DNA of 64,000 nucleotides, taken from positions 5,019,001-5,083,000 of the forward strand of contig JAMJFZ010000289.1 in the NCBI GenBank assembly GCA_026225945.1, in the 5' to 3' direction. The position numbers and the translations under genes are program-made. Source of the DNA: Cricetomys ansorgei (lineage: Eukaryota; Chordata; Mammalia; Rodentia; Nesomyidae). Positions 47,317-59,003 of this stretch are shown here, piece by piece (the first letter of the stretch is position 1; every line of letters starts with the position of its first letter). The notes under the pieces are model-generated. The model was not told where the DNA came from. It did no database searches and was given only the letters and a program-made list of their open reading frames with translations.

Positions 47317-49659
47317 TTTAAATTGAACATATTAGGTAGGACCATATAGTCTCTATTTTGCAAATGAGAACTTCTTGCCTAATCAGGATTTCAATATCAG
47401 GAAGGACATAATTTGAATCAGAACCATCAAGCTCTAAATTGGGCTTTCCCTCAAAGAATCTGTATGACAAATGGGCAGTCAATTCTCATTTGCATATTAA
47501 TTCATTTGAATACTTTTATTGTTCTTATTATCCCAATAAGTTCATTACTTCATTATATTTTTTTAATCATATAATAAAAACTTTGATCATCTAACACAGG
47601 TACAATGGCATTGTCTTAAAAGGAACGTTGGTAACTAGATCATTAAAGAGTCATCTCAGTATTTAAAGTGAGATAGATAGTGTTGAAACTAATTTTTACA
47701 ACAATAATTATAAATGGTAACAAAGGCTTGAATCAGATTGGACTGGAGTGGTGGGAGACAAGGGGGTGGTATGTAAACCATACCCCTGCTTATGTGGAAT
47801 CAGACAATGCTTCTCTGTAACTGAAGTCTTGAATGGGAAATGACTCCCCTCTATTGTTTCATTAAGCGCTGTAAAGCTTTTAGCATAAGGTATAAACTAT
47901 AAAATATTAAGTACTCAAACATAATAGTAGACTAGGTATTATGTTTAAGAAGTCTATGCTTTGAGACAGTATCTTTTGTTAAGGTATTTAGCGCTTAAAC
48001 AAACTATATTAGTGCAATGTCAGTATCTTCCGTTATAGTACATGTGGGCTCAGTCGTAATGTAAAACATGAGCTATAAGAGAAGAGAGAAAAGATAATTC
48101 ACTTTTTCCTAATCAAAGTCCTGTCTAGAATGGAGTTCTTATTGATAGTAAGTTTCTCAATTCACAATCAGAGAGACCATCCTTTAGCAGCTACTTATTT
48201 TTAAAATTATATTAATCTTTGAAATTGGGCAAGTGAAAATTGTTATAGTTCATTTTCTTATAATTTTTAAGTTGAAATTCCAAAAGTGTTTTCCAAAACC
48301 TCTGCAAGTATGCTATATTCAAGATAAGACAGATATGTCCTCTATACCTTATCTGTTACTTTCAAAACATTTGGCCTGCTAAAATATATTGTATTACAAT
48401 ATGTACAATGTATTGTAAAATATATTGTATTTTTTAATCTTTTAAAGAAACTGATTTTTAAAACTTACAGATATAACACTCTGTTTTTCCAGAGTGCATG
48501 TTCTTAATACTCCACCATGACATTTCCCCACAGAAACACTCAAAGCAGAGCAAAGAGTGCCACAAGATGGTCTGTAGAACGCTGGACTCTAACTTAGCAG
48601 AAGCAGTATCTGTGTTGCTCTGTCTCTGGGCAAAGATTGGCTCCATTATGCTAACTCTTGCTGTGTTTTGTGTAATTTCACAAAGGCTCTTGAATTAAGA
48701 ATCACTGGACAACTGAATTAAGTCATGTGTTTATGAAGAATGGCTTTTCTCGAATTTTCATGACAGCTACACCCAAAACACGTCTCCTTTTACTTCCATT
48801 CTGCCTTGCTGTACCTCTGCTACACAGCCTGGGCCCACATTCCTATTGGAGTGTGGACATTTCTACCAAAACAGGACCCAGGATTCCTTTCATCTCCCCT
48901 AGCTTGCCCAGACCCCAGAACATCTGAATTTTCCACCATGGTAACATCATATGTTTCAGTATATTTTCTGTGTGTTCTCACATTTGATTATAGCAGCCAG
49001 TGCGGTAGGAATGTTACTGTAATGTTCTCTCAAAAGCTTAGGGAAGAGCTTCAGCATCCTATTCAGATATCTTGAAGCTCTGTAGCTCTCAGTAAGTCAG
49101 TATATAAAAACTCTGTGGTAAACCCTGAGATGAGCACCATCCCAAAGGGATTGCTGAACGAAATGGGTGAAGGAAGAGACAGAGGAAGTCAGGGAGCTAA
49201 CATTCCCACAAGTGGAAGAACAGCCTTCACCAGTACATCTGAACCAATTTCATGAGTTACACTTTGCACTCTTTAATACTCAAATCAGACATGAAGCTAA
49301 TTCCACACTGAAGCTGCTGTTCTGAGAGAAGTGAACAGGTGAACAAACAACAGAGCAGTGTGTGTTTTAGCAAGAGCTCAGACTCTGGGCCTACAGCTGC
49401 TTTCTAGCTCTTCGCAATGCCACTTGGCCTGTCTACTTGTACATCTCATAGACATGCTGAAAGCATTGACTCTTTAGTAGGTATGGTATTAACCACAGAG
49501 GAGGTTCTATATGAGAAAAAAAAAAAACTATCGATATTATTAGTTTACATTTTTCTTTTTACAGAACATTGAAAAACACAGAAATGTTAGATTAAAATAT
49601 TAGCATTTACATCTCCTGTTAAAAAATAATATGTAGAAAAATGCATGGGGAAGTGTTAC
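47317..49659. other. Unique DNA with a small direct repeat
   Basis: AAAATATATTGTATT occurs at 48381-48395 and again at 48417-48431. No gene or transposon recognised. Confidence 0.45.
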
Positions 49660-50350
49660 AGATTTGTCCCTGGTGTAATTGCTAAAGGGCCTTATTTTGC
49701 TAATTTGCTTTCTCTTAATTGAGTAGCACTAATAGGCTCAACAGCTCCCCCTCCCCCACCCCCTGCTTTATAACAGAAAGTTAAAGGACCTGCCCTTGAT
49801 GCTTTAGCATTTAACAGTCAGGAGAGGCTCTTCTGTTCGTTCCTCGTCTCCTGAGTCAGTGGACCAGAACAAATTCAGTCGGTTCAATCGTGTGGCATCA
49901 GGCAGCTCTGGAAATGCAATTTGTTGTGAAATTTGTTTTTGCATTTGTGATTAGAAGCCGAGCCTTTGGCTTCTCTGCACTTCTTAACTGGCCCTCATCA
50001 AGTAACAGGCTGGCTAGAGGGCATCACAGCATGGCTTGATCAAGGAACCCAAACAGCTGTGATTTTGACAGCTGAAGTGGGCCTGATGTCTGTCAACTAT
50101 TCAGGAAACCTCAGCCTTCTGAGCTGGCAGGGGCAGGCAATGATCCACCAATTTGGTAATGAGCATTGTCTCATGGCTGCCACTTTTCTGAGTGTCAGAG
50201 GGCAGGTGTCATGTGCTAGGAAATGTGTGTTTATCTGTTGTTCTGACAAACTTTGCAAACTGAGAAACAAAAGACAAAGTCAGTGGTCTAGGGAAGTGAC
50301 TGGGCCTTCAGCAAATAAAAGTACAAACAAAAGTACATCTGTTCAACAGC
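49660..50350. promoter_or_regulatory. Candidate enhancer-like element
   Basis: Repeat-free and GC-richer than its surroundings. Contains a perfect AP-1 word TGAGTCA (49852-49858), two CAGCTG E-boxes 15 bp apart (50054-50059 and 50069-50074) and a C-rich tract near 49746-49763. A 130-codon frame overlaps (49966-50358) but shows no recognisable domain. Regulatory role is inference. Confidence 0.3.
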
Positions 50351-52040
50351 AAGCTTAACAAGGACGAAGCTTTACTATAGACAAAAGAAAGACCCTTGGA
50401 ACTTGTTGCCTGTCTCCTGGTGCTTTATTTGATATGCATTGTAATAGAAAGTCTGCAATGAATGGAAGCGCCATCAGCTCTTCTTTAGTGTGTCTGGCCT
50501 CACACTTCACTTTGATCTTGTCTGTGGAATCACTATTCAGAAATGCTGGGGATACTCTATTTGATGTGAAATGTACTTTTAGCATAATATGTCAGTATAT
50601 TTGAATACAAAGGCACTCGAATGTATACCTTCGTGACACCGTCATAAAAGCAACCAAACCCCAAATCATGTGGACCAGACCAACTGTGGCTTCTCACAAA
50701 AAGGGAAAGGAAGCAGGGGCATTTGGTTTTTTCTGTATGATTTGAAAAGATGTCTAGCATAGTTAAAATGCAGGGCATTTAATGCAGCAGAGAATTATTT
50801 CACTTACACAGAACTGCAAAATAAAAACAGAGACTGGTTTCTCTGTTACTCTATTCATGTCTCCATAATAAAATGGAGAGATCTTTCATGTTGCTTCCAA
50901 ACCACCAGAAGCCCACCCTTCCCAAGCACAGCTTACTCCTAAGCTAAGGAGTCCAGCTCTAAAGAAGGGAACTAATCCTGTAATAAGATCTCTAACCAAA
51001 TCTGAATCTACTCAGTGTAGTAGTTCTTGGGAGAACCCATCTTACAACTTTAGCAGCTTAATTTGGATACTTCCTGTGTGTTATCTTATCACTTATTAAT
51101 TAATATGAGATTGACTTCTAATCAGCCTTTTACTCTTACCTAGCCAAAAAGGTGGATCATAGCTCTCACTTATAAATGAGAGTCATCGAAGTAACAGATG
51201 AGATAACCTCCAGTCACATCTAGCTCCAAACCTCATGTTCTTTTACCACACTGTAAAGGGGAGACTAACAAATGACAACTGTCAAAATGTGTCATTCCCC
51301 AACTATTCTCACTGGGATTATCTGGAGCCAAATAATTCATCTGCATCATTTCCTCAAATGGTCATGAGGTCATGCTCATTAAATCCCTGGCAGGCCTTAG
51401 CCTTGTGGACAAAACACTTCTCTCTCAACATGCCAAATTCCTTGCTCCTTTTTAAAATATTTTTCCCAACTTGTTATTGATTGGCTATCTAGGCTACTTT
51501 TAAATGGAATAAGGAAGCTGTTAAACAAGTCAATTTGCTTTGTTGCTCAATTGATTTGACCCAAGTACTTTTGCAGGGAAATACATCAATAATGTTAAAA
51601 TCACAAATTGTAAATAGACAGACTAAAGCATGAGGTGACAGTAATTAGAGTGTGTAGAAAGTAGTTGGAAGAAGAGACAACAACTAGCATTAAGAGACTG
51701 TTTAAGTCCATGGGGAAATGAGAAAGGCCTGGGGTTGTGTAGCCATTTGACTTGTTTTAATGATGCTACTAGTATTGCCCACCTTGTCGTAATAATCGTA
51801 TGATAGCCATTAGGCTCACATTCTTTCCTATTACATATGTTCCAATTGGATATTCCTTTTCTGTAATATGACATTCACCAATGGGCAGTGACAAATATTA
51901 TTTATATGATCATTTATTCCCTTTTTGATGGTGGGTATTATCCTTTTTAGTATAAAACAGTAAAATAATTACTTTTTTTCTGTTTCTGGTCTGAGTATAG
52001 TTTTGTTGTTGTTATTTTTATTTTAAAAGTAAGAATTGAA
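50351..52040. other. Unique DNA, nothing recognised
   Basis: Short motif-less frames only. No transposon recognised. Confidence 0.45.
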
Positions 52041-52172
52041 CACCAGGTGGTGTTGACACACACCTTGAAGCCCAGCACTCAGGAGACAGAGGCAGGCAGA
52101 TCTCTGAGTTTGAGGCCAGCCTGGTCTACAGCCAGAGGTACAACAGAGGAATCTTGTCTCTAAAAAAAAAAT
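52041..52172 (+). repeat. B1 SINE, sense, with A-tail
   Basis: 'caccaggtggtgttgacaca', 'cccagcactcaggagacagaggcaggcagatctctgagtttgaggccagcctggtctaca' and 'gtctctaaaaaaaaa' give a near full-length B1. Confidence 0.95.
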
Positions 52173-52999
52173 CAGAATTGACTTGAATATTCAAGAAGAA
52201 GACATGTGTATCTGTAAAATGTTTGGCTCACTAAGCTGAGCAGACATGTAAAACTGGACAGAACTGGCTTCAAAGCCTATGTGGTGACTATAGTGAAATG
52301 AAGAGATACTGAATCTGCTCACAAGAAGAGCTCTTGAACTCCCAGATGCCGAAGTTCACATCTGCTTTGGTACTTCAGTTTTTTCACTACTTTGGTCAAA
52401 TAACTGACAAGAGTCATTTTGAGGCAACCATGTTCTATTTGGCTTGAGTCTGAGGGATATAGTCTATTCTTCCAGAGGTGTGGCAGAAGGGGACACATTG
52501 TCTCAGCAGCTATGACTCCCCGTGCTAGTACATCTATGTAGAAAAGGAACCAGTGAAGAGGGAGAAATTGAGATCTGGCAGTAAAACTTCAAGGCCTGCC
52601 GCAAGTCACTTAAATCTTCCAGTCGATGCTGTCCTCAAAGTTCTTCTGCCTCTCAAAATGACGTTCAGAGCTGGGAATCAAGTGTTCAATCACAGGCGCT
52701 GTTGGAAACCTTTTACGTTCAATCCATGATACACGCTTAGGATATTTGTGAGGGCCAACTGAGGTAATGGGTGCAACACAGCAGACAGATTTTGGTGAGA
52801 TACAGTATAATTTTTGTTGTTCTTATAGAAAATATGTTACAGCAAATTACGAATGATATTTTTTAAATTCTTTGGTACCTGGAAGATATTTGTGGCATGA
52901 TTAAAATGTAAGTTGATTTTTTAATATTGTTGATGAAGAATTTTAGACCCTAACAGTGTAAATGGTGGGCTGCTAATAGAGTTGATGAAGTAATGATCT

Positions 53000-53001
<2 letters not shown>
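52173..53001. other. Unique DNA, nothing recognised
   Basis: No feature supported. Confidence 0.45.

Positions 53002-53034
<33 letters not shown>
53002..53034. repeat. (TG)n microsatellite
   Basis: Sixteen uninterrupted TG units followed by GAAGAA-rich sequence. Confidence 0.97.
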
Positions 53035-53036
<2 letters not shown>

Positions 53037-54274
53037 GAAGAAGAGGAAAAAAAGAGAGTAGTTAGAAAGAAAGGAATCTATCAGCCACTGAAAGTGATAC
53101 TTTAAGCAATATTTAAAATGCACCAAATAGTTTACTAGTCTTCTGGGTATGTTTTATACATTAACATGTATATTCTGAGCAAGAAACATAGGACATAAGT
53201 GCTTTATCATTCTCATTTTAAAACTGAACACATAAAACAATAGATGGTATGAGGAAGTCTCAGGGGTAGTAAGTTACATGTCAGGTTTATTCTGACGTGG
53301 CTGAATATGTAGATGACATGTGAGTGTATAAAATACCACTCCAAACTCACTGAAAGACACATACACACACACACACACGTGCTTAACCTGCAGCATTCAC
53401 AGGAACGTGAACCCACATGGGAGCTGTTTTACGTGCAGAGACAGACAGCTCTTCTGCTTTCAGTAACCCTGACGCTGTGCTTGTATTTATCACTTGACAA
53501 AGTTGGAATTTTTGTTTTAATCTCAAAAAAAAACCTAAAGAATTAAGATGAATCTTGTAAAAATGAACAAAAGTTTGTGTCCCATTAGAAAAAAAAAGGA
53601 AACAAAAGAAAGCATGGTGCTTATTTCTTTATTTCACTTTTTAAAACTGAAAGGAAAGTTATTTTCATTCCTGATGGAGGTTTCCTCTCCCACGTATCTT
53701 CCCAAATCCTCCCCATCTTCCCACCCTTCCAACTCCACATCTTTTTCTCTTTCTTAAGAAAACAATTAAGAAAAAAAAGAATTTTTAAAAAAGCTAACAA
53801 ACAAAAGAGTAAACAAAGGAAGAACATGGGAAGTGCATACATATGCAGAGAGACATGCACACACAAACAAACCCCATAGAAACAAAACATCAAAAACCGT
53901 ACTGTATTGAGAAAAAGACCAGCAAACAGGGAGGCAGAGAGGATACGGGAGGACTTTGGTTTAGGAAAGGAATATGATGATCAAGATCAAAATATATTAT
54001 CTGGAAAATATTTTAAACACAAGGAAATAAATAAAAGATCAAAATTCTCAAGAGAAATAAATAAGGTACATTTCAATGCAAAACATCAAGAAAGCATGAG
54101 TCCTACTTTTATCTGAGGTTCAAATTCACCTAACTTGGAATATTTAAACACATTCCTAATTCCTGAGAGGCATATTTGTGCTGTTAGCAGTTTACCAGGG
54201 CCCTAAGAAGGAAGGCTCTTACTCTCTTTTCCAGAAAAACTTCTCTTTTTAAAAAAATATATTTATTTATTTTC
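53035..54274. other. Mostly unique; possible MIR relic and a short (CA)n
   Basis: Around 53195-53280 a weak MIR-like order is seen. (CA)n lies at 53363-53378. A-rich runs occur near 53770-53790. Frames of 67 to 90 codons have no motifs. Confidence 0.35.
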
Positions 54275-54685
54275 TTGGAATTTCTGTCACTGTGGTAAAA
54301 CACCATGACCAAAGGCAACTCGGAGAGGAAAGGGTTTACTATGCTTACACTTCCACATCACAGCCCATCATAGAAGGAAGTGAAGGCAAGAACTCAAGGC
54401 AGGAACCTGGAGGCAGGAACTGATACAAAAGCCACTGAAGAGAGCTGCTTACTGGCTGCTCCTTCTGTTCTGCTCAGCCTGCTTTCTTATATACCCCAGG
54501 ACCACCAGCCTGGGGGGTAGCCTCCACGACAGTGAGTTGGGCCCTTCTCTATCCATCATCAACCAAGAAATGTACCCCAGGCTTGTTCATAGTCCAGTCT
54601 GGTGGGGACATTCTCTCAATTGAGGTTCCTCTTCCAAAATGACTCTAGCTTGTGTCATGGTGACATAAGACTAGCCATCATGCTT
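54275..54685 (-). mobile_element. Rodent LTR-like interspersed repeat, antisense
   Basis: Same family and orientation as 32291-32710: 'acaccatgaccaaaggcaac', 'gagaggaaagggttta', 'aggaagtgaaggcaagaactcaaggcaggaacctgg', 'tcagcctgctttcttatata', ending in 'gcttgtgtcatggtgacataagactagcc'. Confidence 0.8.
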
Positions 54686-54699
54686 ATTTATGTTTATTC

Positions 54700-54905
54700 A
54701 TGCTTTTAGTATGAATCTGCATGTATGTTTGTGAAGCACATGCATACTGGTGGCCTCCAAAGAGCAGAGGAGGACACTGGATGCCCTGACACAGGATTTA
54801 CATATAGTTGCTACCCACCATATGTTGCTTGTAATGGAACCTGGGTCCTCTGGAAAAGCAATTGTTCTTAACCATGGCGTGATTTTGCCAGATCCTCCAG
54901 ACTGC
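54700..54905 (-). repeat. B3-type SINE, antisense
   Basis: 'tggtggcctccaaagagcagaggaggacactgg', 'atggaacctgggtcctctggaaaagcaattgttcttaacca' and 'gccagatcctccag' are the reverse complement of a B3 element. It follows the LTR-like repeat almost directly. Confidence 0.88.
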
Positions 54906-55561
54906 TTTTTCAAGAATATAGAAATAATTTGCCTATCTGGAGCAAAGATCTGTTTGCTTTTCTAGCAAAATAATAAAATACCTTCCTCTGGGGCTATTTG
55001 TGGGGTCTGTGTTTCCTAAACTTAGGAAGCAAATCACCTGCCCGGCTATCTCCCATGTCCCACAGGATTTTGTGGTTGGGAAAAACCACTGCAAATACTG
55101 TCATGCTGGGGACAAAGCTATGTCTGTGTAATCCAGGAATCATCTGTCTTCTGTTAGAATCCACGGAGTTAGAGGAAAGGAATTGAATTTACAGGTGGAG
55201 TAAACTTTCAGACATGATATGTTTCTAAATTTAAACATTGATGTTTTTTAAACAAAATTTATCAAGAGTAGTGTGGTGAATCCTCTCTAAAGTCTTTATG
55301 GGCTTTAAGGAGGATAAACACATGTGAAGCCCTGTTCCACTGATGGTTCCTAGTATTTTGGAGCAGATTTTAGCTATCAACTCACTTGTTCCTTAAATAT
55401 CTCTATAACTATCCCTATGATTAAAAAAAAAATCACCACAATATCATCAGCATATTTAAGCTTAATTAGTAGTTAACTAATACAACCAAATGAACAGGTT
55501 TATCTCAGATTTCCAATTGTCTCACAAAGATCTTTAAAAAAAATTAAAAACCATTTGAGTA

Positions 55562-55765
55562 TTTTCTCTGCACGTATGTGTAGGTGTGTACTACGTGAGA
55601 GCCTGCTTCTTGCCGAGGTTAGAAGAGGACTTCGGGTCCCCTGAGTTGGAGTTAACAGGTCTGTGCGAGGTACAGTGCGTGCACGTGCTGCAAATTAAAC
55701 CGAGGTCCTCGGCAAGAGCAACAAGTGTGCTTAATCAATGAGTCATCGTTTTAACCCTACAAATC
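55562..55765 (-). repeat. B3-type SINE, antisense
   Basis: 'gtatgtgtaggtgtgtacta', 'aggttagaagaggacttcgggtcccctgagttggagtt' and 'ccgaggtcctcggcaagagcaacaagtgtgcttaa' match antisense B3. It keeps several CpG sites, more than its surroundings. Confidence 0.85.
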
Positions 55766-56365
55766 CAGATGAACTCAACAGCAAAATGAATGATATTCCT
55801 GTCTACCCAACTCTTGAATCTGCCTGATACTTTTCTTTATCTGCACATGTTTACCTGGATTCTGTTGGCAGCTTCTACTTGTTCCTACTAATATGTTTCT
55901 CCATTCATATGTGTTTTCTGTGACTGATGGGGAACGGATGCTAACTTAAACTCAAATTCCATTCCATTTTATTCAAAGTCCAACTCGATGCACTGTACTT
56001 TTATTGGAATATTCCTTTTCTGTGATTTTTCTCTCTTCTTTTTTTATTTGGGTCCATTTGTTCTTAATTTCAAGATCCATTAATTCATCAATCCACAAAA
56101 TAATATTATAATTTTGTCATTTTACCTTCATGAAGTAAAATTTCAATATAGAGAAACCTTCCCTCAATTGTAATTGGTCCATATAAGAACGCTAACATTG
56201 GTATGCTCCAATATTTTCTAATATTCAGAAAATTCTAGGGATTTGGAATTTTAATTTAGTTTTATGATTGCATGAATTAATTACCTATTTCTAAGTAAAA
56301 TCTGCAATTGATAAGTACAGTGAGTAGATTATTTATTCTGGTTGATTTTTAAGACTTTAAATAAA
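55766..56365. other. Unique AT-rich DNA, nothing recognised
   Basis: No frame or repeat supported. Confidence 0.45.
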
Positions 56366-56502
56366 AACCAGGTGGTGGTGGTACATGCACTAGGAAGCAG
56401 AGGCAGGTGGATCTCTGTGAGTTTGAGGTCACTCTGGTCTTCAGAATGAGTTCCAGGACAGCCAGAGTTACAACAGAGAAACCTTGTCTCACTGCACCCC
56501 CC
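56366..56502 (+). repeat. B1 SINE, sense, with internal deletion
   Basis: 'accaggtggtggtggtacatgcac' is followed directly by 'taggaagcagaggcaggtggatctctgtgagtttgaggtca', so the 'cctttaatcccagcact' part is missing. The 3' half ends with 'agaaaccttgtctcactg'. Confidence 0.93.
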
Positions 56503-57104
56503 ACAGTGACTTTACTTTTTTACTTTAAATATTAAAACTTTTTTTTTTTTTACATTATACCCTATATGAGTACTTTCAAAGTTTACCTTAGATTCTTTAA
56601 ATGAGTGCATGCATATCATGGAACAACCCCCCCACACACACACATGAATAATGGCATATGATATATCTGTCTCTTCTGCTTATTTTTTATTAAAAAATGT
56701 ACCAGAAAGATCACCTCATAGAACTTGACCTTAGAGTCTAGAGATATTCCTTATCCCACATGACTCTCTGTCTCGTGGATGTACTGTATTTTACTTTATC
56801 ACTAGAGAAAATTATGTTCTATTAGTGGACACTTGAGTTTTGTTTTGTTTTTTTAACTTTTTTCTATAACAAATGCCCTTCTATGACCAGAATTGTAGGC
56901 ATATTCTTAAGTATTTGTTTGGGGGATATTTTTTTTTTCAGGACAGGACATTGTTGGCTGGTTTGTGTGTTTGTTTGACATTATGATTTTGAGATTATTT
57001 TCTGGGATTGGAACTTCTGGCTTCCAAAGAGAAAATCCTTGCTGAATTGTGCTATTACTCATTTTGCTCACAACCAACAGTTCTTTTGTAAAAGATTATT
57101 CTCC
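56503..57104. other. Unique DNA with T-rich runs
   Basis: T13 at 56539-56551 and CACA at 56632-56644. No gene. Confidence 0.45.
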
Positions 57105-57175
57105 GTCTCTCTCTCTCTCTCCCTCTCTCTGTCTCTTTCTCTCTTTGTGTGTGTTCTGTGTGTGTTTATGTGTTC
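57105..57175. repeat. (TC)n/(TG)n low-complexity tract
   Basis: TC repeats with interruptions at 57105-57144, then TG-rich sequence to about 57172. Confidence 0.9.
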
Positions 57176-57179
57176 ATTC

Positions 57180-57490
57180 ATAGTTGCATGTTTCTCTCTG
57201 TGTATATCTGTGTCGCAGCACACTTGTGTAGGTCAGATGACAACTCGAATGAGTTGGTTCTCTTCTTTTGCTCTGTGGACACAGGGTCTCTTGCTTCCCT
57301 GCAGACTCCTGGCTGACTCTGTTGTGTCAGTCCCCATTTCACCACTGCAGTGGTAGGGTTACAGATCACACCACTGCATCTGACTCTTATCATGTGTTTA
57401 TCAGGATCAAACTCAGGTTGTCAAGCAGGCATACCAAACACACTCATGCTTTTGTCTGCTGTGCTTCAACCAACAGTTTGCGAGAGAATA
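57180..57490 (-). repeat. tRNA-derived rodent SINE-like repeat, antisense
   Basis: 'gcacacttgtgtaggtcagatgacaactcg', 'gagttggttctcttctt', 'gggttacagatcacaccactgcatctg' and 'ggatcaaactcaggttgtcaagcaggca' follow in the antisense order of a rodent SINE-like family that also appears, less complete, at 12000-12255 and 17625-17800. Confidence 0.6.
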
Positions 57491-58395
57491 TGTTTCTCCA
57501 CAAAAGTGTTTTTGCAGAGCTTTACTAACACTGGAGATTGTCAGTCTAATAGTTAGAGTTTTTCTTTCTATTATTTTTTTAGTGTATAAAAGCGATTTGC
57601 AAACTTTTTGTTCTGCAAACTGCTCATTTCTGGAGCTCATGTTTTCATAAGGTAGGTGACATTTTTCTTATTGTTGGAAGTTCATTACACTTTAAAGAAA
57701 CACAGTCTGTTTATTACCACACCACAAGTTCCTATCACTGGCCATGAGCTCTGCATGTAACTTAAGATTCATATTCCCAGCTCTCTACTCCATGTCCCCA
57801 TGCAATTGCCTAAGTATTTAAATTTCAACAAATTGAGCTACTTTTTGGAAGAAAAGCTACTTATTGGAAGAATTTCTTCCAATGGTATAAAAAGTATCTC
57901 CAGCCTTCAAACAGCTTGTTACTGTACTTACTGAGTCAGCAGTTCTTATTGCTTTAGCTTTTAAAATATACTCAATGCTTCCTTCTGTCCTAGTCTATTA
58001 TCCCAACTCTGACCAAGATTACTGTTCTAAATTCCTTCAAGGAAACTCTACTGGACGCTCTAAAATCTAACCTCACTATACACTTAACATGATTGTCAGT
58101 GTGTGCCTTAAAAAATATGTTAGGCCACATCATGCCTAATTACACAATCCTGTAGAGGAATATTTAATCTTTAAATGCAGCAACATGGCTGCCCTGGGAA
58201 GTCATTACATTCAAAAGCTTGTGTGATAAGGATGGAATGCAGAAAGAATGTTAGTCAGACTAGTCCTATCCTCTGTTTTTGCTAATACTAGGTGAAAGGA
58301 ATTTCTGTGGTCAAGGCAACATACCACACATTATTCATCCCAACACTAGGGTTCTAAAAGGAAGCAGTCAGTTCAGAAGTAGGTCATGGCTCTCA
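57491..58395. other. Unique DNA, nothing recognised
   Basis: No frame or repeat supported. Confidence 0.45.
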
Positions 58396-58958
58396 GTTCA
58401 TGGTTATAAAATGAGCACACACCTTTAATCCCAGCTCTGAGATTGGATCACAGTATGGACATGCCCAACTCTCAGGATATAAAAGCAGGCTCTGAGTTCA
58501 GAGAGACACAGTGGCAGTTTGGCAGAAGGAGTCAGTATAAGCAGAAGAAAGAGTGAGTTTTGGAGAAAGAGTTAGTTTGAAGAGCAGAGCAGTTCAGCCA
58601 CAGCAGCTGCAGGAATCAGCCAGAATCAGAGGAATTCAGTCAGAAACACTCAACTGGCTCAGAAGGTCAGTTTGAATCAGCAGCTTGCAGAAGTGTTTGA
58701 GCCAGAACAGCAAGTTAGTTGAATCAGTCAACCAGAAGAGTCAGTTGACTTCAATATAACTCTAAGTTCAGAAGAAGCTACTTAGGGTGAATCCAGTCTG
58801 CAGAAGTCTCAGAGGCTGAAGCCTCCCAGTTTAGGCTGAAGATTAGATTGTATGGAGGCTAAAACCCTCTAAGGACTGGAAATTGAATTAGCCAAAGAAT
58901 AAACTATCCTTTGTCCTGCATCTATGGCTACAGAATCCTCTGATGTTTAATCTACTAT
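58396..58958 (+). mobile_element. RMER-like rodent retroposon with internal CAGTT-rich repeats
   Basis: Starts with a B1-like 'cacacacctttaatcccagctctgag' (58420-58445). It then runs through a long purine-rich body with many 'gtcagtt/aatcag' words, and ends in 'gccaaagaataaactat' with an AATAAA word, followed by a poly(A)/CAAA tail at 58959. The layout fits a rodent medium-reiterated retroposon. I lean to an RMER1-type name but did not confirm it. Confidence 0.55.
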
Positions 58959-59003
58959 TAAAAAAAAAACAAGCAAGCAAACAAACAAACAACAACAACA
59001 ACA
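58959..59003. repeat. A10 followed by (CAAA)n/(CAA)n
   Basis: Ten A, then CAAG/CAAA units, then four CAA units. It reads as the evolved tail of the retroposon just upstream. Confidence 0.9.

Noticed and set aside
49966..50358. 130-codon plus-strand open frame
   Set aside because: No domain, no splice or promoter context and no similarity that I recognise. Kept only as a candidate for a coding-potential test.
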